In this document: positions 1 to 4,457 of the stretch, one piece after another | How positions within the stretch are numbered: position 1 is the first letter of the stretch | Layout of the letters: each line of letters starts with the position of its first letter | From: an uncultured Oscillospiraceae bacterium | Lineage (GTDB): Bacteria > Bacillota > Clostridia > Oscillospirales > Acutalibacteraceae | Reading direction: 5' to 3' | Length of the DNA: 13,754 nucleotides | Assembly: GCA_900556765.1 (NCBI GenBank) | Contig: USQH01000027.1 | Location: 1 to 13,754 of the forward strand | Translations under genes and position numbers: made by a program | Notes under the pieces: generated by a model | Seen by the model: only the letters and a program-made list of their open reading frames with translations | The model's database searches: none | What the model was told of the DNA's origin: nothing

Positions 1-63
1 TAAAAAGGGGGAAGCCCAGCGCTTCAACACAGTGAATTGCGTAAAATCAAAGTTTGATAAACC
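1..63. repeat. Left attachment site (attL), direct repeat copy 1
   Basis: Bases 1-55 are identical to 12447-12501. The repeat may extend left, since it starts at the window edge. It contains the left 11-bp arm of the core site (36-46, ATTGCGTAAAA) and the 6-bp centre TCAAAG (47-52). The right arm (53-63) matches the partner arm only in its first three bases, so here the right half is phage-derived. This is the pattern left by crossover within the 6-bp centre of a Xer-type site. Confidence 0.85.
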
Positions 64-125
64 GATTTTTTGTGCATTTTTCTAAAATAAAAGAGAAGTG
101 TTTTGTACACTTCTCACAATTTTTG

Positions 126-668
126 TCAATCGGACTTTTCTTTTTTTATCTTTTTTTCTTTTTTCAGTTTGTATTCAATTAGTTCTATAACATATTCTGG
201 TGCTTTTCCTTTTTTGCTTTCCCAGTTATAAATAGTCGGTTTTGGTATTTTAAAGTATTCGGAAAATTCTTTTACGCTCATTTTTGCATTTTGGCGTAGA
301 TCTTTTATTCTATCACTAGTTTTTAATTCTTTGCTTTTCGCTCTTGACTTTTTCTTTTCGGTGTTTTCATTTTTTTTATTTTGCTGTATTTTTTTGTTGT
401 ATTGTATTGTTCTTTGCTTTTGCATTTCTTCTCCGCAGTTTTTACAATATATTTGGTTTCCTGTTGTAACAGTATATTTCCTTCCGCATTTTTTACAAAT
501 ATCTTCGCTTCCTATTTTTCGTGACAATCCTCTTATTTCTTTTCTTTTATTTTCTCTGTCACGTTCACTTTTTCTTTTTTTGCTACAGCTTGGGCAGTAT
601 AGGGCATTAGGTCCTCCTACAAATTTGTTTTTGCATTGTTTGCATATTCTGTTTTCGTACATTGCCAT
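126..668 (-). CDS. Double zinc-ribbon / helix-turn-helix protein
   Basis: A 180-aa lysine-rich protein of unknown exact function, probably a nucleic-acid-binding regulator. Two zinc-ribbon knuckle pairs are visible: C9-x2-C12 with C25-x2-C28, and C58-x2-C61 with C75-x2-C78. A highly charged linker (about 80-115) follows, then a helix-turn-helix at about 117-170 with the recognition-helix segment IPKPTIYNWE. The start ATG at 668 follows an AGGGAGA ribosome site; a second ATG lies two codons in. It is the last gene of the leftward module and probably shares the promoter at 1027-1055 with the 64-aa gene upstream. Its base composition is clearly more AT-rich than the coat genes. The family is not recognised beyond its domains. 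Confidence 0.75.
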   Translation of the reverse strand: MAMYENRICKQCKNKFVGGPNALYCPSCSKKRKSERDRENKRKEIRGLSRKIGSEDICKKCGRKYTVTTGNQIYCKNCGEEMQKQRTIQYNKKIQQNKKNENTEKKKSRAKSKELKTSDRIKDLRQNAKMSVKEFSEYFKIPKPTIYNWESKKGKAPEYVIELIEYKLKKEKKIKKEKSD

Positions 669-778
669 GTTTTCTCCCTTGTTTTTTATTTTGTGTTTGG
701 TCTGCCCTGATCGGCGCGTGGTCTACCATACCTCGCGGACGGTTTGAGGGTTGCCCCTCGCCCCGTTTCGGCTTATTA

Positions 779-973
779 TTACCACTCGGTTATTATGTGG
801 TATGTGTAATCAACGCATCCTTTTTCGTCGAGTTCTATTTCTGCAATCCTAACATCATTATCTTCTCGGTTATAGCCTTCCTTTTTGATGTAATCAACAC
901 ATTCTTCAAAAGTTCCTACGAACATATCGTCTGCGTACTCAGTTTGCTCGATTTCTACGCTGTAAGTTTTCAT
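779..973 (-). CDS. Small acidic protein, unknown function
   Basis: A 64-aa, strongly acidic protein without a signal peptide, membrane segment or cysteine motif (single Cys residues only). Its start lies 5 nt after an AGAGGA ribosome site, and a consensus promoter (1027-1055) is 54 bp upstream on the same strand. Acidic proteins of this size in phage accessory modules are sometimes DNA mimics or inhibitors of host enzymes, but nothing in the sequence proves that here. A 110-bp gap without another gene separates it from the zinc-ribbon gene downstream. Confidence 0.65.
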   Translation of the reverse strand: MKTYSVEIEQTEYADDMFVGTFEECVDYIKKEGYNREDNDVRIAEIELDEKGCVDYTYHIITEW

Positions 974-1026
974 AGTATCCTCTACTTTCTCCCCGTCAAG
1001 CCGATGGGTCAGCTTTTTTTAAGTTT

Positions 1027-1055
1027 ATTATACAACTTTTTTTTTTATTTGTCAA
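1027..1055 (-). promoter_or_regulatory. Consensus sigma-70/A promoter, leftward
   Basis: On the minus strand TTGACA (1050-1055) and TATAAT (1027-1032) are separated by exactly 17 bp, much of it an A-tract. It should drive the 64-aa gene and probably the zinc-ribbon gene. No RHH-type operator overlaps it, so these two genes may be expressed in the prophage state independently of the SprT transcript. Confidence 0.75.
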
Positions 1056-1102
1056 CATTCCTTTTTTTTTTTTTTTCGTCTAGCTGCTAGGACAGCTTAT
1101 TC

Positions 1103-1130
1103 GATTTTTGAAGGTTAACTTTCAAAAATC
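1103..1130. repeat. Palindrome copy 1 (TTGAA..TTAAC..TTCAA family)
   Basis: Ten-base arms GATTTTTGAA and TTCAAAAATC surround a GGTTAACT centre. The palindrome covers the end of the SprT-like gene (stop at 1115-1117). Closely related sequences occur at 5789-5811 and 10852-10872, each at a gene border. It has no T-run on the transcribed strand, so it is not a standard terminator. Confidence 0.6.
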
Positions 1131-1753
1131 ATTACTTGCTTACAGTCAACACACATTATAGCCGCTTCTTTAGTCAACCGCGCTATAAGTCCGCATTTCG
1201 GACAAACGTACTTTCGGCTTGATTGCTTTGATTTGCCGCCGCCTTTGGGGTCTTTCTCTGCGACTTGCTTGTACACTCCAAAGCTCTTAATATGCACATT
1301 TTCTTCAATCCACTTTTTTGTCTGTGGTGTCGCTGTCGTCAAACTCCAACCGATGTCACTAGCCTGCTCAACTTGTAGCCCGTGCGCTTCTGCGGTTTCT
1401 TTAAATTTTTTGTTGTGGTACAGTCCGCTCTGTGTTGTGTCCTTTATGCCGTTTTGTAGGTTGTAAAGGTGTACCATTTCGTGCATTAGCGTTGTAATGG
1501 TCTGTACTACCGTTCTTTCGCCTATGTAGTCGGCGCTGATATTTATTTCGTGCCGATCTATCCCGTTTTGCTTCCAGTTCTTGGCGGTCTCAATCCAACC
1601 GAACGCCGCCTTTTTTTTGCCCTCTTTAACTGTGATGATGACTTTCTCCAATTCGCCGCCGTAAAAGTCCTTGTTTATGGCGTTAAACGCCGCTTGCAAC
1701 GCCGCTTGCATTTCTGCCATAGTCGATATTTTTCTAACCCTTTTCTTGTCCAT
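1115..1753 (-). CDS. SprT-like zinc metallopeptidase
   Basis: A 212-aa protein of the SprT-like family, zinc metallopeptidases related to the eukaryotic DNA-protein crosslink protease Spartan. The catalytic HEMVH motif is at 91-95 (His91, Glu92, His95) and a third metal-ligand candidate, His113, lies in LYHNKKF. The C-terminus carries a zinc ribbon, C184-x2-C187 and C201-x2-C204, as in many SprT proteins. The N-terminal part (about 15-30) matches the usual helical start of the domain. The start ATG at 1753 follows an AAAGGCGG ribosome site. It is the second gene of the leftward transcript controlled by the promoter and operators at 2089-2117. Its role in a filamentous phage is unknown; cleaving proteins stuck on DNA, or an anti-host role, are inferences. 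Confidence 0.88.
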   Translation of the reverse strand: MDKKRVRKISTMAEMQAALQAAFNAINKDFYGGELEKVIITVKEGKKKAAFGWIETAKNWKQNGIDRHEINISADYIGERTVVQTITTLMHEMVHLYNLQNGIKDTTQSGLYHNKKFKETAEAHGLQVEQASDIGWSLTTATPQTKKWIEENVHIKSFGVYKQVAEKDPKGGGKSKQSSRKYVCPKCGLIARLTKEAAIMCVDCKQVMIFES

Positions 1754-1768
1754 AATAACCGCCTTTCT

Positions 1769-1790
1769 GCTCCCGATTGGGAGCTTTTTT
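1769..1790 (+). terminator. Rho-independent terminator facing right
   Basis: A six-pair stem GCTCCC/GGGAGC with a GATT loop is followed by six T. It works only for plus-strand transcripts, although all genes around it read leftward. It would stop rightward antisense transcripts, for example those crossing the joined attachment site in the circular genome, before they reach the divergent promoter region. On the minus strand the same hairpin lies in the leader just before the SprT ribosome site. Confidence 0.6.
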
Positions 1791-1844
1791 ATTGTGAGCC
1801 TTTAGGCTTGGTAGAGGGTCTTAACCCGATCCCCTAGGGCTTTG

Positions 1845-2031
1845 TTAGTCTTTTATCTCGCCGTAAATATCGTCTACATAGTAAAGCCCGACAAATGGGT
1901 TAAAAATCGCCGTGTATTTCTTTCCATTGATTTCCGCTATAACTTCATTGTTGCCGTTTTTTTGATACTATTGTTACCTTTTGCGGTCCTTTGCTCTCTT
2001 GACTGTGTACCATTGCTAATGCTTCAAACAT
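1845..2031 (-). pseudogene. Frameshifted small ORF (61 aa if one A is removed)
   Basis: From ATG at 2031, which follows an AAAGGAC ribosome site, the frame reads MFEALAMVHSQESKG... and stops after 28 codons, just past a run of seven A (1957-1963). Removing one A joins it to a downstream frame that continues for 37 codons (NGNNEVIAEINGKKY... to ..DDIYGEIKD) and ends at 1845. That second half has no start of its own and its composition looks like real protein. Either the gene is inactivated by a one-base insertion, or slippage on the A7 run restores the frame in part of the transcripts, or the read has an error. It is the first gene of the RHH-regulated leftward transcript. The family is not recognised. 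Confidence 0.6.
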
Positions 2032-2088
2032 TTCGTTTCGTCCTTTCGTCTCGTTGAGGTTCTCGGCTTTCCCTTACCCTCTATATAT

Positions 2089-2117
2089 ATTATACCATAA
2101 TGTGCCCATTATGTCTA
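2089..2117 (-). promoter_or_regulatory. Leftward promoter of the SprT module
   Basis: Minus-strand TAGACA (2112-2117) and TATAAT (2089-2094) are 17 bp apart. Operator 1 (2096-2113) fills the spacer, so a bound repressor would exclude RNA polymerase. The first gene downstream is the frameshifted ORF, then the SprT-like peptidase. Confidence 0.75.
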
Positions 2118-2178
2118 GTGGTAAAGCAAACAAAATAATGTGCCCATTATTGTACAATTTTCATAATGGACACATTAT
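2096..2178. promoter_or_regulatory. Three operator copies for the RHH repressor
   Basis: The 16-bp imperfect palindrome ATAATGTGCCCATTAT occurs at 2097-2112 and 2135-2150, and again in inverted orientation with one change (ATAATGGACACATTAT) at 2163-2178. Centre spacings are 38 and 28 bp. The first copy fills the spacer of the leftward promoter, the third covers the -35 box of the rightward promoter, and the middle copy could aid cooperative binding or looping. The adjacent ribbon-helix-helix gene is the natural ligand. Confidence 0.8.
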
Positions 2179-2195
2179 CTTATTTGTGGTATAAT
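2167..2195 (+). promoter_or_regulatory. Rightward promoter of the RHH gene
   Basis: TGGACA (2167-2172) and TATAAT (2190-2195) are 17 bp apart, immediately upstream of the RHH gene. Operator 3 covers the -35 box, which implies autorepression. Confidence 0.75.
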
Positions 2196-2214
2196 GTTTT
2201 TTGAGGTGATGATA

Positions 2215-2427
2215 ATGACAAAGCGTCAAACAATTGCAAGTGCTAAGTATAATGCGAAAACTTATGAAGAAATCAAGGTGCGAGTTAAAATGGGAGAAAA
2301 AGACCGCTACAAATCCCTCGCGGCTCGACTGGGCGTGTCAGTCAATCAACTGTTTGTCCAAGCGGTAGAGCAGTACATCAGCGATCATATTGACGAACTT
2401 GGCGACCCGCCCGCGCCTATCGAATAG
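2215..2427 (+). CDS. Ribbon-helix-helix repressor (Arc/MetJ-like)
   Basis: A 70-aa protein. The segment YEEIKVRVKMGEKDRYKSLA is the N-terminal beta strand and first helix of Arc-like repressors, and LGVSVNQLFVQAVEQYI is the turn and second helix. Such proteins bind DNA as dimers through a paired beta strand and often bind tandem operators cooperatively. ATG 2215 was chosen because GAGGTG ends six bases before it; an in-frame ATG at 2194 lies upstream of the ribosome site. It is divergent from the SprT module, with three operator copies between them, so it most likely represses that module and itself. It could be the antitoxin half of a toxin-antitoxin pair, but no typical toxin is seen nearby. 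Confidence 0.8.
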   Translation: MTKRQTIASAKYNAKTYEEIKVRVKMGEKDRYKSLAARLGVSVNQLFVQAVEQYISDHIDELGDPPAPIE

Positions 2428-2441
2428 CAGCACATTACTTT

Positions 2442-2630
2442 CACAAAAAATTTTTTGGGCGGCTTGCCCTTGACAAATTTTTTCGCGCGTGTTATAATGC
2501 AAAGCCGACGGGTAGCAAACTTGCTTTCTTTGCCTGCCCCGTCGGCAAAGCCAAAGCAACACGCGCGAAAAAATAGCGCGGAGCGCGGTTGTCAAGGGTC
2601 GCGGAGCGACCGCCCAAAAAAATTTTTGTG
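2442..2630 (+). other. Branched hairpin with promoter: candidate complementary-strand origin
   Basis: No gene lies here. The plus strand folds into one long imperfect hairpin: 2442-2462 pairs with 2610-2630 (20 of 21), 2467-2476 with 2589-2598 (10 of 10), 2477-2493 with 2558-2574 (17 of 17) and 2504-2512 with 2538-2546 (9 of 9). Two side hairpins, 2576-2586 and 2599-2609, both have a GGA loop. A perfect promoter (2470-2498) is built into the left arm: its -35 box and spacer are in duplex, while all but the first base of TATAAT falls in an unpaired bubble (2494-2503 opposite 2547-2557). This is the form of RNA-polymerase-recognised single-strand origins such as M13 ori(-), F-plasmid Frpo and plasmid sso sites. 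It would work only if the plus strand is packaged. Confidence 0.75.
2470..2498 (+). promoter_or_regulatory. Perfect consensus promoter inside the origin hairpin
   Basis: TTGACA (2470-2475), a 17-bp spacer, and TATAAT (2493-2498). No gene follows in this direction before the terminator at 2944, which argues for primer synthesis or a short RNA rather than an mRNA. Confidence 0.8.
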
Positions 2631-2729
2631 CGAGTTAGTGTAACCTATTTCAGTCTACAAAAAACTGCCCCGAGGTCGCCCGCCGCGCAGGCGAAAAAGT
2701 CTGTCTGTCAGTTAAGTGCTCTATGTGTG

Positions 2730-2852
2730 TTGTAGTCACCCTGCCGCCCGTTCACATAGACACGCGCGGCGGAACGGGCGGAGCCCGCCGCGCGTGTCTG
2801 GAACGGCGGCACACCACCCCTTAGTAATACGGTGGTGTGCGTTACACTACAA
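2730..2852 (+). other. Three-way-junction hairpins: candidate Rep nick or packaging site
   Basis: An outer stem, 2730-2736 with 2846-2852 (7 bp), encloses two arms. Arm A pairs 2743-2748 with 2805-2810, 2750-2753 with 2801-2804 and 2758-2772 with 2785-2799 (15 perfect pairs), and has an inner GGGC-GGA-GCCC mini-hairpin. Arm B is a perfect 10-bp stem (2809-2818 with 2831-2840) with a 12-nt loop containing CTTAGTAATAC. The two arms share bases 2809-2810. A stem with an AT-rich exposed loop is the usual target of Rep_trans nicking enzymes, so arm B is a good double-strand-origin candidate. The surrounding 2631-2943 holds no supported gene. Confidence 0.55.
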
Positions 2853-2943
2853 GACCACGTTAGGGCGCAGTGTGTAGCCGCAAACTCCGATTTTAAAAAA
2901 GTGCGCAAGTGGCAAGGATTTGTACATCTAACTAAATGCGAAA

Positions 2944-2967
2944 ACCCCTCAAATCGAGGGGTCTTTT
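2944..2967. terminator. Bidirectional terminator after the origin region
   Basis: Stem ACCCCTC/GAGGGGT (2944-2950 with 2956-2962), loop AAATC, followed by CTTTT on the plus strand and by TTTT on the minus strand. It insulates the origin hairpins from the repressor operon. Confidence 0.75.
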
Positions 2968-3013
2968 CACGCGTCTATTGTAGCATATCCAACAAAAGTG
3001 CATAAAAGAAAAC

Positions 3014-3037
3014 CCCCGATTACTCGGGGAATTTTTT
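3014..3037. terminator. Bidirectional terminator of the repressor operon
   Basis: Stem CCCCGA/TCGGGG (3014-3019 with 3024-3029), loop TTAC, then AATTTTTT on the plus strand and GTTTTCTTTT on the minus strand. The stop codon of the 54-aa gene lies inside the stem-loop. Confidence 0.8.
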
Positions 3038-3184
3038 ATCTAATTTGTTTTTTATGTGCCCTATTTCAAATTTTAGGTCTATTAATTTTTCTTCAACTGT
3101 TTTTAATCTTTTATGCGTACTGAAAATTGCAACTATTAACGAAATATTAAGAATTAAATCTAAAAGTGATATAATGATCTCCAT
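3020..3184 (-). CDS. Small membrane protein with coiled coil (54 aa)
   Basis: The protein begins MEIIISLLDLILNISLIVAI, an N-terminal membrane helix, then has a charged, heptad-like region (about 24-54, with Leu, Ile and Lys/Glu alternating) that may form a short coiled coil inside the cell. The start follows AAGGAG with a rather long 10-nt gap. It lies 21 bp downstream of the XRE repressor and ends inside the terminator at 3014-3037, so it is co-transcribed with the repressor. Genes placed this way in prophages often act in superinfection exclusion, but that is inference. Confidence 0.7.
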   Translation of the reverse strand: MEIIISLLDLILNISLIVAIFSTHKRLKTVEEKLIDLKFEIGHIKNKLDKKFPE

Positions 3185-3205
3185 TTTTTGATTTCTCCTT
3201 GCTAC

Positions 3206-3562
3206 TTATGCCTCTTTGGGTATATCTTCAAATTTTTTGTATCTGCTGTCATTTGAAATGTACTCTACTTGTTGTAATATAGCTTCTTTGCCGTCCTTAT
3301 TCACGCTCCTAAAATCGTCTAACAATTCTTGTTCTTCCTCTGTTATGCTTTTGTTATTTCCGACTAGATAATCTAATGAACATTCGAGTGTTTGTGCAAT
3401 TTTATATATTGTTTGTACAAATACATCTGCTCCATTATTCATTTTTGTTATAGTCCCTTTGCCGATATTATTCATTTCTAAAAGTTTGGATATAGGAAGA
3501 TTTCTTTTTTTTGCAATTTCTTTTATTCTTTTGGCAACATCTTGTGTATTATACACAAACAT
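3206..3562 (-). CDS. XRE-family HTH repressor (CI-like)
   Basis: A 118-aa regulator. The helix-turn-helix spans about 8-65, with LPISKLLEMNNIGKGTITKM and the domain-closing TLECSLDYLVGN typical of Firmicute phage repressors. An acidic C-terminal region (70-118) may dimerise; no LexA-type autocleavage domain fits in this length. ATG 3562 is preferred over TTG 3565, which sits almost on the AAAGGA ribosome site. Two TACCC-N6-GGGTA operators lie just upstream, one inside its own weak promoter and one inside the strong opposing promoter. This is the lysogeny switch layout: it should repress the rightward structural transcript and itself. Confidence 0.85.
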   Translation of the reverse strand: MFVYNTQDVAKRIKEIAKKRNLPISKLLEMNNIGKGTITKMNNGADVFVQTIYKIAQTLECSLDYLVGNNKSITEEEQELLDDFRSVNKDGKEAILQQVEYISNDSRYKKFEDIPKEA

Positions 3563-3582
3563 CAATCCTTTCTTTTGTACAA

Positions 3583-3611
3583 AACATAGAAATACCCTTT
3601 ATTGGGTAAAA
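3583..3611 (-). promoter_or_regulatory. Weak leftward promoter of the XRE repressor
   Basis: Minus-strand TTTACC (3606-3611) and TATGTT (3583-3588) are 17 bp apart, each matching four of six consensus bases. The operator at 3593-3608 lies in the spacer, mirroring the rightward promoter. Weaker than the opposing promoter and assigned mainly on position. Confidence 0.45.
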
Positions 3612-3639
3612 AACTATTGACAATACCCTTAAAAGGGTA
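3593..3639. promoter_or_regulatory. Two repressor operators, TACCC-N6-GGGTA
   Basis: Operator 1 is 3593-3608 and operator 2 is 3624-3639, with centres 31 bp apart, about three helical turns, which favours cooperative binding on one face. Operator 2 has extended arms (ATACCCTT/AAGGGTAT). Each sits in the spacer of one divergent promoter. Confidence 0.8.
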
Positions 3640-3645
3640 TATAAT
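3617..3645 (+). promoter_or_regulatory. Strong rightward (structural operon) promoter
   Basis: Perfect TTGACA (3617-3622), 17-bp spacer, TATAAT (3640-3645), with operator 2 filling the spacer. It is the only clear promoter upstream of the rightward gene run, so its transcript (start about 3652) probably covers the structured leader, the tRNA-like element and the coat genes. Confidence 0.85.
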
Positions 3646-3651
3646 ATACTT

Positions 3652-4030
3652 GTAACCGAAAAGCAGACGAAGAGTGAAGTAAGAACGAGCTCTGTTGCAA
3701 GATTGATCGTTCGAGTGACTTGTGCTAAAATCGGTTATACACGTGTATTGCCCCTCTGAAAAGAGGTCGTGAGGGACCAAGAGCCCCACAAAACACCGTC
3801 AAGTTTCTTCAATGCCATAAAGTAAAGAAACATAACATCGCGATTGAAAAATGGTGTTCTTTTTAAAACGGTGGTCACACCTGCTCGGTAGGATTAGAGT
3901 ATTAAGAATGAGCTCCTTTGGTCGTTGGGGTCATAACGACTTCATATGTTCGGGTAGTTCAAAGGCATAACAGAACGTTCGCCTTATAAGCGATTGATGT
4001 TGGTGAAAACCCAATCCCGAACACCAATAG
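3652..4030 (+). ncRNA. Candidate structured phage RNA or leader (about 380 nt)
   Basis: No supported plus-strand gene exists between the late promoter and 4458. The first 380 nt fold into successive nested stems: TAACCGA/TCGGTTA (3653-3659 with 3731-3737) closing a domain with GAACGA/TCGTTC; CCTCT-GAAA-AGAGG, a GNRA-loop hairpin; AACACC/GGTGTT enclosing TCAA/TTGA and GTTTCTT/AAGAAAC; CCTTTG/CAAAGG enclosing GTCGTT/AACGAC (3921-3926 with 3935-3940); and TTGGTG/CACCAA (4000-4005 with 4022-4027). It may be a regulatory leader, a stable small RNA, or in single-stranded genome form a packaging signal. It does not match an RNA class I recognise. Confidence 0.6.
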
Positions 4031-4033
4031 GCT

Positions 4034-4216
4034 TTATCTTGTCGGCTTTTTCTTGGCTTTTAATATGCCGATTACCGTTCCTAGCAGGATACAGCCTACA
4101 AGAATAGCGGCTAATGCTATGTAGTTCTTTTCTGTGAAAAGAGTAGTAAAGAACGCAACTACTTCAATACATACATTAGCCAAAAAGGTTAGAACGCTTG
4201 TAAAAGCTTCTATCAT
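4034..4216 (-). CDS. Small coat-like membrane protein on the opposite strand (60 aa)
   Basis: A 60-aa protein with a hydrophobic N-terminal half, then NYIALAAILVGCILLGTVIG as a membrane helix and a basic tail (KAKKKPTR). Length and plan (hydrophobic lead, N-x-[LI]-x-LA entry to the helix, basic end) resemble the coat-like proteins at 6632 and 6894, though sequence identity is low. A holin-like or immunity function is also possible. It has the strongest ribosome site of the region, AAGGAGGTGAT, and its own promoter at 4373-4401. The late transcript runs antisense across it, so its expression should be opposed when the structural operon is on. Confidence 0.7.
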   Translation of the reverse strand: MIEAFTSVLTFLANVCIEVVAFFTTLFTEKNYIALAAILVGCILLGTVIGILKAKKKPTR

Positions 4217-4244
4217 ATAATCACCTCCTTGTTGGTGAATTCTT

Positions 4245-4279
4245 TGTCAAGCGTGGGCTTGTAAAATTCACGCTTGACA
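4245..4279. other. 11-bp perfect hairpin just upstream of the tRNA-like gene
   Basis: TGTCAAGCGTG (4245-4255) pairs perfectly with CACGCTTGACA (4269-4279) around a 13-nt loop, six bases before the tRNA 5' end. On the opposite strand it lies in the leader of the 60-aa gene, ahead of its ribosome site. It may guide processing or mask that leader. It has no T-run. Confidence 0.6.
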
Positions 4280-4285
4280 CTCTTC

Positions 4286-4359
4286 GGCGCGGTCGTCCAA
4301 CGGTAGGGCAGGGGATTGAAAATCCCTTAACAGCGGTTCAACTCCGCTCCAAGCCACCA
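4286..4359 (+). tRNA. tRNA-Phe(GAA)-like gene with encoded CCA
   Basis: It folds as a cloverleaf: acceptor 4286-4292 with 4349-4355; D stem 4295-4298 with 4306-4309; anticodon stem 4311-4315 with 4323-4327, loop TTGAAAA giving anticodon GAA (4318-4320); short variable loop; T stem AGCGG/CCGCT (4332-4336 with 4344-4348) with loop TTCAACT; discriminator A and CCA (4357-4359). Acceptor pairs 4 and 5 are G-A and C-A mismatches, so it may be degenerate or kept as a processing element rather than for translation. It lies between the late promoter and the first structural gene, with no clear promoter of its own, and would be cut from that transcript by RNase P. Confidence 0.75.
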
Positions 4360-4372
4360 TATTCCAACTTAT

Positions 4373-4401
4373 ATTATATCATATCGTTGGAAAAAAGTCA
4401 A
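4373..4401 (-). promoter_or_regulatory. Leftward promoter for the 60-aa gene
   Basis: Minus-strand TTGACT (4396-4401) and TATAAT (4373-4378) are 17 bp apart. Its transcript crosses the tRNA-like sequence in antisense before reaching the 60-aa gene at 4216. Confidence 0.65.
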
Positions 4402-4441
4402 GAGCGTAATGCTCAAAAAAATTATTGAAGCGTAATGCTTC
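4402..4441 (+). promoter_or_regulatory. Twin mini-hairpins with GTAAT loops before the first structural gene
   Basis: GAGC-GTAAT-GCTC (4402-4414) and GAAGC-GTAAT-GCTTC (4427-4441) share the same loop. The second abuts the GGAAAGTAGG ribosome site of the gene at 4458. Similar GC-GTAAW-GC elements precede the gene at 5926, with the same GAAAGTAGGT block. A translational operator bound by a phage protein is plausible, as for M13 pV. Confidence 0.5.
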
Positions 4442-4457
4442 GGAAAGTAGGTTAATT

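Noticed and set aside
331..1090. Open plus-strand frames with Phe/Leu-rich translations
   Set aside because: They are antisense to the zinc-ribbon and 64-aa genes, lack ribosome sites, and their composition is what complements of Lys/Glu-rich AT-rich genes give.
1081..1100. AGCTG/CAGCT hairpin next to the T15 run as terminator of the SprT transcript
   Set aside because: The T-run lies on the wrong side for leftward transcripts (it becomes an A-run after the hairpin).
1957..1963. Programmed -1 frameshift on A AAA AAA in the small ORF
   Set aside because: The -1 frame reaches a stop after six codons; only a +1 or -2 shift joins the good downstream frame, so a classical -1 site does not fit.
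2338..2908. Frames over the origin region (2338-2595 minus, 2455-2643 plus, 2708-2908 minus)
   Set aside because: They run through perfect hairpins and have no ribosome sites; pairing constraints explain the sequence better than coding.
3562..3789. Minus-strand frame over the late promoter and structured RNA start
   Set aside because: It covers both operators and the promoter, has no ribosome site and its translation resembles nothing.
3998..4239. Direct repeat TGTTGGTGAA (3998-4007 and 4230-4239) around the opposite-strand coat-like gene, considered as a sign of an invertible or inserted cassette
   Set aside because: It is only 10 bp, in direct orientation and with no recombinase nearby, so it is likely chance.
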